Assembly (NCBI RefSeq): GCF_900176365.1
Contig: NZ_FWXY01000001.1
Coordinates: 186,001 to 250,000, forward strand
Direction: 5' to 3'
DNA from: Desulfocicer vacuolatum DSM 3385
Lineage (GTDB): Bacteria; Desulfobacterota; Desulfobacteria; Desulfobacterales; Desulfobacteraceae
Length of the DNA: 64,000 nucleotides
The position numbers and the translations under genes are program-made. The notes under the pieces were generated by a model. That model was not told the DNA's origin, ran no database searches, and saw only the letters and a program-made list of their open reading frames with translations. Shown here in pieces: positions 8,930 to 18,015 of the stretch. Position 1 is the first letter of the stretch. Each line of letters opens with the position of its first letter.

Positions 8930-9853
8930 TTAAACTTCAGGCCTTGGCAGGACTCCGGCTCTCTCAGCAATTTCAGGAACCTTATGTTCCCATTCAATGG
9001 CCATGAGATGAACGCCGGCCACACCTTTCATCTCCTTGAACTCTTCAATCTGTTCACAGGCGATTTTAATACCTTCGTCGGCCACGTTTTTCTTGTCAAC
9101 GCCCTGGAGTCGCTTGATCAACTCCTCCGGCACGTCCATGCCGGGCACTTTTTTCTGCATGTACCGCGCCATACCGATACTCTTCATGGGGGTGACACCG
9201 GCAAGAATATGAACCTTGTCTGTCAATCCCATCTCATTGGCCTGGCGAACCCATTCACGCATTTTGGGCATGTTGTAAATACACTGGGTCTGGACATAAT
9301 CGGCTCCGGCGGCAATTTTCTTGGCCAGACGGTGAACCCGCCATTCAAAGGGCTCGGCAAAGGGGTTGGCAGCAGCGCCGATGAACATCTTTGGGGGCTC
9401 ATCAATGTCCGCACCGCCCAGAAATTTTCCTTCATCACGCATTTTTTTCACCATGCTGATCAGCTGCATGGAGTCAATATCAAAGACACCTTTGGCCTGG
9501 GGATGATCCCCAAACGTCTGGTGATCTCCGGACAGGCAAAGCATATTGCGAAGTCCATGGGCATAGGCACCCAGGATATCCGCCTGCATGGCCAAACGGT
9601 TTCTGTCACGGCATACCATCTGAAAATTGGGCTCCACACCCTCTTCCAGACAAATCATGGAGGCGGCCCAGCTGGACATTCTGACCATGGCAGTCTGGTT
9701 ATCGGTGACATTGGCCATGTCCACCATGCCCTTCAAGGGTTTAATTTTTTCACGCAGTGCCTCCACATTGGCACCCCGCGGCGGTCCCACTTCCCCGGTA
9801 AAGGCAAAATGGCCAGCCTCAAGCGTTCTTTCCAGTTTACTTCCTGATTTCAT
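8930..9853 (-). CDS. metF: 5,10-methylenetetrahydrofolate reductase, catalytic subunit MetF
   Basis: I place the start at ATG 9853 (GGGAG ribosome site seven bases upstream), giving 307 residues. An upstream in-frame start at 9925 has no ribosome site. The sequence shows the MTHFR TIM-barrel signatures: FTGEVGPPRGA near the start, NVTDNQTA, LCLSGDHQTFGDHP and the flavin-site QTQCIYN. It interconverts methylene- and methyl-tetrahydrofolate. In a complete-oxidising sulfate reducer it can run in the reverse, acetate-oxidising direction. It sits between metV and the HdrA-like genes, which implies a multi-subunit MetVF-Hdr enzyme. Confidence 0.93.
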   Translation of the reverse strand: MKSGSKLERTLEAGHFAFTGEVGPPRGANVEALREKIKPLKGMVDMANVTDNQTAMVRMSSWAASMICLEEGVEPNFQMVCRDRNRLAMQADILGAYAHGLRNMLCLSGDHQTFGDHPQAKGVFDIDSMQLISMVKKMRDEGKFLGGADIDEPPKMFIGAAANPFAEPFEWRVHRLAKKIAAGADYVQTQCIYNMPKMREWVRQANEMGLTDKVHILAGVTPMKSIGMARYMQKKVPGMDVPEELIKRLQGVDKKNVADEGIKIACEQIEEFKEMKGVAGVHLMAIEWEHKVPEIAERAGVLPRPEV

Positions 9854-10024
9854 ATTTTTTCTCCCTGAATTTATTAAATATGATGGTCCGTTCACGATTA
9901 TTCCCCCATTGTACGGCCCTGCCATGCACCATCAGAACAAATATTCCCGGCAGCATGATATGGCTGTGAAATAAAGGAAATCCCGTCCACGGAATCATCA
10001 AATATGTTTCATCACCGGATCTGT

Positions 10025-10696
10025 CTAACCAAGGGCTTTAACACGCGCTTCGTAGCCTGGCTGAATCACTTTGCGAGGTTTCTGATTACTCCAGTCATTG
10101 GGAGGAGACAGCTTAATGATCTGATCCAGACGTCCCTGGGCCGCCAGGCGTTCATAAATCTGGAACCACGCACAGGGCTGATCAGGATCAATTTCACAGG
10201 ATCCCTGGTTGGTACCGCCGCAGGGACCGTTGAAAAGACCCTTGGCACACATGGTCACAGGGCAGATCCCGCCGGTCATGTCAAGCACACAATTACCGCA
10301 GGCCCGGCATTTTTCCTCGTACCAGCCCACGTCCAGATTCACACCGATAAAGCTGGTGTTCACTGCGGGAAGTACGGGTTTGTCGGGAAAGCGCTGGGCC
10401 AGAAACTGGATGCCTGCACCGCATGCCATGGAAAGAAAGGCATCATACTCACCGGCTTTGGATTCCAGTTCATCCAGAAACTCCATATCACACTGGCGCT
10501 CCAATGTTTCTGCACCAAATTCAACGCCGTCCTTGCCAAATGCCAGATTCAGCTCGGCATTCAAGGTTTCCACTTCCTTGGACCCTCCGGCCAGACATAC
10601 GGCGACACAGGTTCCACAGCCCACGGTGAGAACCTTTTTATAACTTGACACCATATCTTTGATCTCATCAAAGGGTTTTCTCTCTGCTACAATCAT
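10025..10696 (-). CDS. metV: MetV, zinc/Fe-S partner subunit of methylenetetrahydrofolate reductase
   Basis: The 223-residue protein matches the MTHFR C-terminal zinc-binding family. It has GCGTCVAVC near residue 30, a mid-protein CGAGIQFL, and a Cys-rich C-terminal half (CRACGNCVLDMTGGICP, GPCGG, PCAWFQIY). MetV is required for MetF activity in acetogens. The start has AGGAGG seven bases upstream. It is the first gene of the metV-metF-hdrA-qmoB-like operon, and its promoter should lie in 10697-11130. Confidence 0.92.
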   Translation of the reverse strand: MIVAERKPFDEIKDMVSSYKKVLTVGCGTCVAVCLAGGSKEVETLNAELNLAFGKDGVEFGAETLERQCDMEFLDELESKAGEYDAFLSMACGAGIQFLAQRFPDKPVLPAVNTSFIGVNLDVGWYEEKCRACGNCVLDMTGGICPVTMCAKGLFNGPCGGTNQGSCEIDPDQPCAWFQIYERLAAQGRLDQIIKLSPPNDWSNQKPRKVIQPGYEARVKALG

Positions 10697-11267
10697 GAAT
10701 CCTCCTGTTATACAGACAACATATAATTTTATCCCTGAAATCTATAACTCAACCTTCAAACCGGGTATTTTTTGCCAAGGAGGTCTGTGAAAGGTTTATC
10801 GCACTTTTTTTTCAAAAAATGCCCTTTCCAGACAAAAAGACAATAGACCATGCTCGTTCCAATGCAAAGTGACCCGTTCCGGACAGCTGGGCCTACAAAT
10901 AACAAAAAAGCAATAATTTAAAATTCTTATTTGCTTGTTTCTGCAATTGTCCATGGAGTGTCTAAACCCTGAATTTTTGGACACTATTAAAAACACTCCC
11001 TTATATAAATAAAACATGGCCACATTTCCAGATTCAAATAAAAAAGTCAAGGATATTGACTTATTATTGAAAAAAACAAAAAACATAAAATAAATCAAGT
11101 TCATTCCTTTGCTTTCAATCAATGATTGACTTGACATGAAAAATAAGATGTCTTATAACTTGAAACAAGCAGGGCCAGCCCCTCCGTGACATTTTTTCCC
11201 AATTCTCCTGCCCTGATTTAATTGTGTAACCACCGCAACCCCACCACAGATTGATTTAGGTAACGTC
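10697..11267. other. 571-bp divergent intergenic region
   Basis: The region lies between metV (minus) and the PAS kinase (plus). It is AT-rich and contains a clear plus-strand sigma70 promoter at 11131-11159. The minus-strand ORF 10796-11137 has no ribosome site or recognisable motif and is not called. I see no repeats of families A-D here and could not pick a metV promoter. Confidence 0.5.
11131..11159 (+). promoter_or_regulatory. Sigma70-type promoter for the PAS sensor kinase
   Basis: A perfect -35 TTGACA (11131-11136) is followed after 17 bases by TATAAC (11154-11159). It would start transcription about 100 nt upstream of the ATG at 11268. Confidence 0.7.
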
Positions 11268-12749
11268 ATGGATAATAGATTGGAATTAGAAAACAGTTAT
11301 CTCAACAAAGCCTTGGGAGCAATCAAAAAACAGCTCATCGTTATCTCACCTGAGTATAAACTTGTTGTCACCAATGAAAAAGCCCATATGACAAACACCG
11401 CCGGAGCCACGCACAATAATGCTCTTTGCTGCCATGAATTGATTTTCAACAGCCCCACCCCTTGCATTCATTGTCCGGCCACCGAAGTGATGCGCACAGG
11501 CAAACCGGCACTGAGGCATATTTCTCTGCACAACAGCGCCAATACCTGTTCCTGCCTTTATGCCTTTCCCGTTCAGCACACCGATTCCCTGGAAAAAGCC
11601 ATTGTGATCCTGGATTTTGATCTGCCTCCCCTGGCTAAGTTTGACGAAAAAAGACTCACATCCAATGTTTTTCTGCGAAATCTCATTGATAATGCCGTGG
11701 ACGGTGTCATAGCAGCGGACATGACAGGGAAAATATTCATATTTAATAAAGCTGCCACAAAGATAACCTCCTACTCCAAAAAAGATGCCATTGAAACCCT
11801 GAATATCAGGCAAATTTATCCGCCTGGAGACGCCCGGAAAATCATGAAAAAAATGAGAAATCATGGCAATGGAGGAAAAGGAATCGTACGCTCCCTTGAG
11901 CAGGTGGCCATACGAAAAGACAATACCCCCACCCCCATTCGCCTTAATGCATCCATTGTCTACGAAGACGGCAAAGAGGTGGCCAGTATCGGATTTTTCC
12001 ACGACCTCACCGAAAACAAGCGCATGGAAGCTGAACTGGAAAAAACTCAAATTCAGCTGCTCCAGGCCGAAAAGATGTCTTCCCTTGGAAAACTTGCCGC
12101 TGGCGTGGCCCACCAGCTGAACAACCCCCTGGGGGGCATCACCCTGTTCACCCAGCTCATGCTGGAAGAACATGAACTGTCACCGGATGCCACCAATGAT
12201 CTATTGAGAATCCAACGCGATGCCCAGCGATGCAGCGACATCGTCAAGGAACTGCTGGAATTTGCCCGCCAGACCCGGCGGGAAGTGCGTCCCCAGAGCA
12301 TTAATAAAATCATTGCCAGAACCCTTTTTCTGCTGCGCAACCAGACCATTTTTCAAAATATTGTTATTATTGAAGAGTATGACAAATCCATTCCTGATAT
12401 TCCTGCAGATATCCAACAGCTCAACCACGTTTTCATGAACATTATTCTCAATGCCGCAGACGCCATGGAGGGAAAGGGATACCTGGAAGTAAAGACTTTT
12501 ATGACGCCGGATGAAGATATGGCCCAAATCACCATCACCGATACAGGCCCGGGTATTCCAAAAGGCGTTTTATCCAGTATTTTTGAACCCTTTTTCACCA
12601 CCAAAGAAGAGGGAAAAGGCACAGGATTGGGCCTTAGTATGGCCTATGGCATAGTTGAAAGTCACCATGGTAAAATCATGGCGGAAAATATCGCCGACTC
12701 CGGCGCACGCTTCCACATCAAACTGCCACTGGCGGCCCCGGCACCATAG
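11268..12749 (+). CDS. Soluble PAS-PAS sensor histidine kinase with Cys-rich first sensor domain
   Basis: The 493-residue protein has no membrane segment. A first PAS-like domain (about 15-125) holds a cysteine cluster (CCHEL then PCIHCPA, and CSC later), a typical anaerobe PAS variant that may bind metal or sense redox. A second PAS (about 140-250) leads into a HisKA domain with the phospho-accepting His in GVAHQLNNPLGG. The HATPase domain follows (N-box NIILNAADAM, DTGPGIP, GKGTGLGLS). The receiver protein at 13059 is the obvious candidate partner. It has its own promoter at 11131, and the start is ATG 11268 after TTAGGTAACGTC. Confidence 0.9.
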   Translation: MDNRLELENSYLNKALGAIKKQLIVISPEYKLVVTNEKAHMTNTAGATHNNALCCHELIFNSPTPCIHCPATEVMRTGKPALRHISLHNSANTCSCLYAFPVQHTDSLEKAIVILDFDLPPLAKFDEKRLTSNVFLRNLIDNAVDGVIAADMTGKIFIFNKAATKITSYSKKDAIETLNIRQIYPPGDARKIMKKMRNHGNGGKGIVRSLEQVAIRKDNTPTPIRLNASIVYEDGKEVASIGFFHDLTENKRMEAELEKTQIQLLQAEKMSSLGKLAAGVAHQLNNPLGGITLFTQLMLEEHELSPDATNDLLRIQRDAQRCSDIVKELLEFARQTRREVRPQSINKIIARTLFLLRNQTIFQNIVIIEEYDKSIPDIPADIQQLNHVFMNIILNAADAMEGKGYLEVKTFMTPDEDMAQITITDTGPGIPKGVLSSIFEPFFTTKEEGKGTGLGLSMAYGIVESHHGKIMAENIADSGARFHIKLPLAAPAP

Positions 12750-12774
12750 ACGATATTTTTTACTAAGTTTTTGG

Positions 12775-12803
12775 TTGACATGACGAACCGAGGCCTATAT
12801 AAA
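12775..12803 (+). promoter_or_regulatory. Sigma70-type promoter upstream of the receiver gene
   Basis: TTGACA (12775-12780), a 17-bp spacer and TATAAA (12798-12803) lie in the 309-bp gap between the kinase and the receiver gene. Transcription would start about 245 nt before the ATG at 13059, giving a long leader. Nothing else stands out in this gap. Confidence 0.65.
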
Positions 12804-13058
12804 TTAATCATGGATTATTTTTTAAATTCCATTTAGACAATCAAATCAAAAAGATGTCACACCTTTCACCCCTTTTCACTTGATGAACGATTTTTTTGAA
12901 CAAGATATTGGAAAAAGGGTATCTGGCTTGTAATCCAGCGCGGTTACCTGCACAAAAAAACAACACATACATCTCAAAACAACTCAGATCCCACGGCTTC
13001 GATTTTAAAAAAAGCAGATCATCAAGTTCCATTAATTTTTTTACCAGGGAGATCAATT

Positions 13059-13445
13059 ATGAGCGAAAAAAAAAGAATACTGGTTGTTGACGATGAACCC
13101 GATTTTGCATCAATTGTTCAGTCCAATCTTGCCCGGGAAGGATTTCAGGTGGAGGTGGCCTATGATGGTGTGGAAGCCATGGAAAAAATAAAGGCCAGCC
13201 CGCCGGATGCCATTGTCCTGGATGTAATGATGCCGGAAAAAGACGGATATGAGGTCTGTTCTGAAATTAAGGGAGATGAAAAAACCCGGGATATTCCTGT
13301 CATCCTGCTCACTGCCGTGGCAGACCATGTGGGCTCCACCCGGTATTCCCATGCCGACGGCATGAGCATGGAAGCAGACGATTATCTCCCGAAACCTGCG
13401 TCTGCCGAAGAAATCACGGCAAGTGTCAAGGCCTTGGTTTCATAA
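13059..13445 (+). CDS. Stand-alone response regulator receiver domain (CheY-like)
   Basis: This 128-residue protein is a single receiver domain with the acidic pair in VVDDEPD, the phospho-acceptor Asp in VLDVMMPEKDGYEV and the conserved switch and Lys residues near LTAV and YLPKP. There is no output domain, so it must act through protein contacts or in a phosphorelay. It lies downstream of a soluble kinase without a receiver, and the two probably work together. The start has a GGGAG site. An intrinsic terminator follows at 13632-13681. Confidence 0.92.
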   Translation: MSEKKRILVVDDEPDFASIVQSNLAREGFQVEVAYDGVEAMEKIKASPPDAIVLDVMMPEKDGYEVCSEIKGDEKTRDIPVILLTAVADHVGSTRYSHADGMSMEADDYLPKPASAEEITASVKALVS

Positions 13446-13512
13446 GTTTAGCCTTTGACTGCACATTGCACTGCGGGACTTGGTCATAACATTTTCCACC
13501 CACCATCATCCA

Positions 13513-13681
13513 GGGGCCACCAAAACGGCCCCGCCATGTAACGGGTGCTGTGACCGGGCCCCGGGGCAATGTTGTCTGCCGTTACCGTCATGAGGGCAAT
13601 GGCAACAACAATTTGGCAACGTTGATATTATCCCGGGGGGGACAGTATGGCTGTATTGTAAAGCTGTCCACCGGGTTTTTT
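13513..13681 (+). promoter_or_regulatory. Structured leader-like region ending in an intrinsic terminator, upstream of aroE
   Basis: Between the receiver gene and aroE several nested stems can be drawn: GGGGCC/GGCCCC (13513-13532), and GTAACGG/CCGTTAC (13538-13585) enclosing a CCGGGCCCCGG palindrome. A long terminator stem (CCCGG...GGACAG/CTGTCC...CCGGG) at 13632-13675 runs into TTTTTT. The terminator alone could simply end the receiver transcript. The stacked stems before it also look like a riboswitch or attenuator layout. I do not recognise a known aptamer. Confidence 0.45.
13632..13681 (+). terminator. Intrinsic terminator between receiver gene and aroE
   Basis: CCCGG and GGACAG on the left arm pair with CTGTCC and CCGGG on the right arm, followed by six T residues. 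Confidence 0.8.
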
Positions 13682-13730
13682 CGTAAAATCCGGCAAAATA
13701 TTGCCTTTAGAAAGGGCCTCCCGTCATACA

Positions 13731-14546
13731 ATGAAAATTTTTTGCATACTCAGCGATGAAAGGGCATTCCAATCAAAGTCTCCGGCCCTGTACAATGCTG
13801 TTTTTAAAAAAATCGGCATCAGTGCAGCCTACGTTCCCTTGAAGGTAATGCCAGATCAGATAGGACCTGCCATGCAGGGGCTCAGGAACCTGAATTTCAG
13901 TGGTGCCAATGTCACCATCCCCTACAAATCACTGGTGATTCCCCACATGAACATACTGTCGGAAGGTGCCAACATCATTGGTGCCGTTAACACCATTATC
14001 CGCAATGGAGATGAACTTAAGGGATATAACACCAATGCCATCGGGTTCATGGATACCCTGGAGGAGGTGGGATTTGACGTCACCGGTAAAAAAGCCCTTA
14101 TTTTCGGCTCCGGCGGAGGGGCCAGGGCCGTTATTTTTATTCTCAACTGGTTACGGGCCGATGCCATTGACATTGCCGGTCGCACAGCAACAAGGGTGGA
14201 AGATATCGTCACCGGAATCGGAGGTAGCCCCACCACCCTGGAGCATCTGGATGACACCCCCAGTGAAGCCCAGATCATTGTGAACACCACCCCCATATCC
14301 GCCCCGGAAGATTCACCGCCTTTTTATGAATTTATCCAGCGCCAGTCCTTTAAAAACTGTCGTTTAATCGTTGATCTCAATTATGGAAGGAAAAATAACT
14401 TCTGGGAACAAAAGGCCCGGGAACTGGACATTGAATTTGTTGACGGGCTGATCCCCCTGGCCCATTCTGCCCGGCGGACCTTGATATTATGGACCCGGGT
14501 GGATGTGCCCCCGGTGGAATTCATGAACGCGTTAAAAAAAATTTAA
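13731..14546 (+). CDS. aroE: Shikimate 5-dehydrogenase
   Basis: The ATG at 13731 gives 271 residues, the normal AroE length; the upstream TTG in frame at 13701 has no ribosome site. Motifs are KSPALYN (shikimate site), a conserved lysine in NVTIPYKS, NTNAIGF, the NADP loop GSGGGARAV, NTTPIS, and a C-terminal LAHSARRTLILWTR. It reduces 3-dehydroshikimate to shikimate in aromatic amino acid synthesis. The proline-rich ribosome region is weak, and the gene starts 50 bp after a terminator, so expression may need read-through or a promoter inside the leader. Confidence 0.9.
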   Translation: MKIFCILSDERAFQSKSPALYNAVFKKIGISAAYVPLKVMPDQIGPAMQGLRNLNFSGANVTIPYKSLVIPHMNILSEGANIIGAVNTIIRNGDELKGYNTNAIGFMDTLEEVGFDVTGKKALIFGSGGGARAVIFILNWLRADAIDIAGRTATRVEDIVTGIGGSPTTLEHLDDTPSEAQIIVNTTPISAPEDSPPFYEFIQRQSFKNCRLIVDLNYGRKNNFWEQKARELDIEFVDGLIPLAHSARRTLILWTRVDVPPVEFMNALKKI

Positions 14547-14641
14547 AGCTTGATCATAGCTTGACCATGCCACAAAAAGCCAAAACAATGATCAAAGCCC
14601 GGCACTTAAGACAGAGAACTTCAAGATGAGGAGCATTGGCC

Positions 14642-16165
14642 ATGGATAAGTTGGACCCCGGCAAAATTCTGGTTATTGATGATGAACAAAGCCTCAGAGA
14701 GGGTGCCCAGCGTATCCTCACCCGCATGGATTTTGAAGTATTCATGGCATCCCGGGGGGATGAGGGAATTGCTCTTTTACAGGAAAAACCTGTGGGCATT
14801 GTGCTTTTGGATATGAAAATGCCCGGCATGGACGGCATGGAGGTTCTCAAACGGATCATGGCCATGGAGCGGGGAATCATTGTTATTGTCATCACCGGTT
14901 ATGCCACGGTGGAAACCGCCATTGAAGCCATGCAGCTGGGGGCTTACAATTTTATCCCCAAACCCTACCAGCCCGAACAATTGAGAATCACCGTATCCAG
15001 AGCCCGGGAAAAAATAGAGCTTGCCCTGGAGGCGGAAAAGCTTGCCAGGGACAGAAAAAGAACCCTGGCAGATCTGCACACGGAACAGAGCCGAACCCAT
15101 ACCATCATTGAATCCCTTCCCAATGGGGTCCTTGTGACAAACCCCCGGGGAAATGTGGTGCTGATCAACCCGGCATGTTACCATCATCTGGACATTGACT
15201 CGGACAAAAAACCGGGATTACCCATTGAGGCGTTCATTGAAGATCAAGAGCTTTGCCAGTTGATCCTGGACATCTCCCGGGGAAGATACATTGATTATAC
15301 AGACATCCCGGCCCATGAAATTGACATCAACAATGGAAAATTTTTTCTGGCCCGGTGCCGTCCGGTGCTGGGAGAAAAAAGAGAGTGCCTGGGAGCCGTG
15401 GTGAACATCATGGACATCTCCGCCATGAAGGCCCTGGATCAGTTAAAATCAGAATTTGTGGCAAAGGTGACCCACGAATTAAGATCTCCACTTTCCACCA
15501 TCCATGAACAATTGAAAATCGTCATGGATGAAAAGGGAGAAGATGCCAGTGAAGAAGATCAATACATGCTCTCCCGGGCAAAGGAAAAAACCGCAGGCCT
15601 TATCTCCACCATCGGGGATCTTCTGGATCTCTCCCGCATTGAGGCGGGCATCTCATCGGCCCGGGAATCCACCCCTGTGAAGGTTGATGAACTGCTAAAG
15701 GGTATTGGTGAATTTTTAGATGCCAGGGCCCTGGCAAAGAACCAGACACTGACAATTGTGCAGCCCCCCTGCCCCATCCCCCCCCTCACCGCTGATTTCA
15801 TGGCCCTTGAAAGCCTTTTTGGCAACCTTATTTCCAATGCCATCAATTACACCCAGGAGGGCGGAGAAATTAATGTCACCTGTGATGTCACAGGAAACAA
15901 TATCCGGGTCAGGGTCAGGGACAACGGATTTGGCATTGATGCCAAATACATGGACAAAATATTTGACCGCTTTTACCGGGTGAAAAACGACAAAACCCGT
16001 TTCATCACCGGCACCGGCCTGGGACTTCCCATTGTAAAAGGCATTGTGGATAAACTGGGGGGGTACATCAACGTGGAGAGCGAAGTCAATAAGGGCACCA
16101 TCTTCACCGTGCTTTTACCCCAAAAAAAACAGCTTGCTCATGACGCTGCCATGGGACTTATGTAA
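14642..16165 (+). CDS. Receiver-PAS-histidine kinase (reversed hybrid)
   Basis: Translation most likely starts at ATG 14642 (GAGGAG eight bases upstream), not the in-frame TTG at 14636. The protein has about 507 residues. The N-terminal receiver (about 7-125) carries VIDDEQS and the acceptor Asp in VLLDMKMPGMDG. A coiled coil, a PAS domain (about 155-255) and HisKA (KVTHELRSPLSTI) come next. The HATPase has SNAINYTQEGG, DNGFGID and TGTGLGLP. A receiver at the N-terminus suggests it is itself switched by another kinase, possibly that at 11268. A strong terminator follows at 16197-16253. Confidence 0.9.
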   Translation: MDKLDPGKILVIDDEQSLREGAQRILTRMDFEVFMASRGDEGIALLQEKPVGIVLLDMKMPGMDGMEVLKRIMAMERGIIVIVITGYATVETAIEAMQLGAYNFIPKPYQPEQLRITVSRAREKIELALEAEKLARDRKRTLADLHTEQSRTHTIIESLPNGVLVTNPRGNVVLINPACYHHLDIDSDKKPGLPIEAFIEDQELCQLILDISRGRYIDYTDIPAHEIDINNGKFFLARCRPVLGEKRECLGAVVNIMDISAMKALDQLKSEFVAKVTHELRSPLSTIHEQLKIVMDEKGEDASEEDQYMLSRAKEKTAGLISTIGDLLDLSRIEAGISSARESTPVKVDELLKGIGEFLDARALAKNQTLTIVQPPCPIPPLTADFMALESLFGNLISNAINYTQEGGEINVTCDVTGNNIRVRVRDNGFGIDAKYMDKIFDRFYRVKNDKTRFITGTGLGLPIVKGIVDKLGGYINVESEVNKGTIFTVLLPQKKQLAHDAAMGLM

Positions 16166-16196
16166 ATTTTACGGTTTTCCATGCTCAACAATAAAA

Positions 16197-16253
16197 AAAA
16201 CCTGAAACTGAGCCTTTCCCGGGCGACGGGGACGGGCCTCAGTTCCAGGTTTT
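16197..16253. terminator. Bidirectional intrinsic terminator between convergent genes
   Basis: AAACCTG-AACTGAG pairs with CTCAGTT-CAGGTTT around a GC-rich centre, with A-runs before and T-runs after, so it works for both the kinase gene (plus) and the XRE gene (minus). Confidence 0.88.
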
Positions 16254-16296
16254 TATATTTCCCGATTAACTATATTTAAGAATAGATACTACACGA

Positions 16297-16911
16297 TTAC
16301 GACCGGGGAGTAAAGACAATTACAAGAATTTTTGCAATTTCCCCCACGCCTCTGACAGCATGGGGAATGCTGGAATCAAAATATATGGCGTCACCCTCGT
16401 TCAGCACATGGCTCTGTTTTGCCGTACGAAACTCCAATTGCCCCTCCAGAAGAAACATGAACTCCTCCCCCACATGATTATTGTAAAGCAGCTCATCATC
16501 CCGGCGACTCTCAATTTCCGCAATAAAAGGTTCCATCTGCTTATCTGCCATGGGATAGGCAAGGGATTGGTAACGATAACCGATATCTGAGCTATAGTTG
16601 TGGTGGGATAATTTTTTAACCCCATACCGCTGATCCTTTCTCACCACGGCAATGCGGCTGTGATCCATGGAATGGTCCTGGAAAAAATGGCTGATCTTCA
16701 CCCCCAGGGCCGTGGAAATTTTAATGAGCGTGGCAATGGGCGGGGCGGCAATATTATTTTCTATCTGGGAGAGTAACGGCTTGGACAAACCGGTGAGATC
16801 AGACACGGCCTGGAGGGTAAATCCCCTTAAGGTGCGAAGCTGTTTTATTTTCTTACCAAGATTCAGGGCGGCAACTTCATCTTTTATATTAATGTCCATG
16901 GCATTGGGCAT
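16297..16911 (-). CDS. XRE-family regulator with C-terminal cupin domain
   Basis: The 204-residue protein has an N-terminal HTH_3 domain at about 18-75 (LRTLRGFTLQAVSDLTGLS, LSQIEN) and a C-terminal cupin at about 125-200 (GEEFMFLLEGQLEF, LNEGDAIYFDSSIPHAVRG). Such regulators, PuuR and SutR among them, bind a small ligand in the cupin barrel and act on nearby metabolic genes. The ligand is unknown. The adjacent small membrane protein gene at 16994-17416 is upstream on the same strand with an 82-bp gap. The start is ATG 16911 with a distant AGGA. Confidence 0.88.
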   Translation of the reverse strand: MPNAMDINIKDEVAALNLGKKIKQLRTLRGFTLQAVSDLTGLSKPLLSQIENNIAAPPIATLIKISTALGVKISHFFQDHSMDHSRIAVVRKDQRYGVKKLSHHNYSSDIGYRYQSLAYPMADKQMEPFIAEIESRRDDELLYNNHVGEEFMFLLEGQLEFRTAKQSHVLNEGDAIYFDSSIPHAVRGVGEIAKILVIVFTPRS

Positions 16912-16993
16912 ACTGGGTAATCCATTCCTAATTTATAAATGATTTAAAGTGTCTGAATCTACCATGAATGGCCACCCCCATCAAGGAAAGAGT

Positions 16994-17416
16994 CTACTTC
17001 ACTTTGGAATCATCGTCCCCGGTGCCCCGAAGAGAACTTAAAAACAAACCCAGCCCCCCAAAGGCCAGCACAAGGATGGTGATCAAGTCAAAGGCACTCA
17101 TGGAGCGAAACCCCATACGCAGGGTTGAAATAACCCCAAAAATCAATGAACCCAATGCCCCCAGAGACACCAGCCATCCAATGATGCTGCGGGCATTGTA
17201 AAAAATCATGCCCACCCCCAGTATCAGGGGAATGAAAATCATACCGCTGGTGATATTGAACTGGCCCCCCATCATGGAAAAGCGGTAAATGCCAAGCCCC
17301 ATATGAAAACCGGATCGGATGGTGATGGCACTTAAAAGCATGTAAAACCCCGCACACATCATGAAAAACCCTAAGAAAAACCGTCCTGCTCCCCCCTGTG
17401 TTCCACCTGCGCCCAT
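16994..17416 (-). CDS. Small four-helix integral membrane protein, function unknown
   Basis: I choose ATG 17416, preceded by ACAGGAGAGTATCC, giving about 140 residues; the TTG at 17437 lies upstream of that ribosome site. Four hydrophobic stretches (about 15-35, 50-70, 75-95 and 108-130) predict a four-helix membrane protein with a glycine-rich N-terminus and an acidic, Lys-ended tail. I recognise no family. It precedes the XRE-cupin gene on the same strand and could be cotranscribed with it. Confidence 0.7.
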   Translation of the reverse strand: MGAGGTQGGAGRFFLGFFMMCAGFYMLLSAITIRSGFHMGLGIYRFSMMGGQFNITSGMIFIPLILGVGMIFYNARSIIGWLVSLGALGSLIFGVISTLRMGFRSMSAFDLITILVLAFGGLGLFLSSLRGTGDDDSKVK

Positions 17417-18015
17417 GGATACTCTCCTGTTTACCAATTAACTGACCTGGCGTGTAACGTAATTTTGAATGATGCCAAATTTTTCATATCTTAATCTTAT
17501 TTCAATGGATTTTCAACTCCCTTGCCACCTTATATCTTCTCCATTTATATTGCCCATGCAACCGCATAAAAAACATTGCAGTCCATTTCTACCCCACTAA
17601 GATGGAGATCCCGGTATCTAAAAGGCAAAAGAATCTTTGCAATATAAATCATGCGGTGCAAGATTATCAATGCACTTAATTTAAAGAAAAACAAACGAAA
17701 AGCCCTCAGCAGAGCCCCCCGAGGGGTAACAGGAACCGGCCAATCAAGGGGTTTACAGTTCCGGTCCGGGACCATTGCCCCTTTGGGGCGGCGGTATAAT
17801 ACCATTTTTAATATTTGTTGTGTTCCACAAAAGATGCCCGTTTATATGAAATACGCCACAAATCTGTTGGAGTGTTTCTACTTTTGTTGTGGGCACATCA
17901 ATTTCAAAATAAAATTCGCCGCAGACATCTTATGGTACCCATATTGCATGCTTGGATTAAAAAATATTTTTCCGGCACCACCGGCGGAGTGAATCAATAC
18001 TTTTGGAGGCTATGA
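17417..18015. other. 599-bp intergenic region with an inverted repeat and a B-A repeat pair
   Basis: The region separates a minus-strand gene from the Fe-S operon. A loose inverted repeat at about 17555-17670 has TGCAACCGCAT facing ATGCGGTGCA. A family B unit (17701-17843) is joined to a family A unit (17844-17926). The last 90 bp, including GGAGG at 18005-18009, form the leader of the 18016 gene. Short ORFs inside the repeats are not genes. Confidence 0.6.
17701..17926 (+). repeat. Family B unit joined to a decayed family A unit
   Basis: The B unit has a long hairpin whose arms contain GGAACCGGCCAA and CAGTTCCGGTCCGG, then GGCGGTATAATACCATTT and the tail TTGTTGTGTTCCACAAAAG. It meets the A unit at TTTATATGAAATACGCC, the usual head sequence. 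The second half of the A unit is degraded. Confidence 0.8.

Noticed and set aside
8924-9847. Plus-strand ORF of 307 codons
   Set aside because: It is antisense to metF and has no family features or ribosome site.
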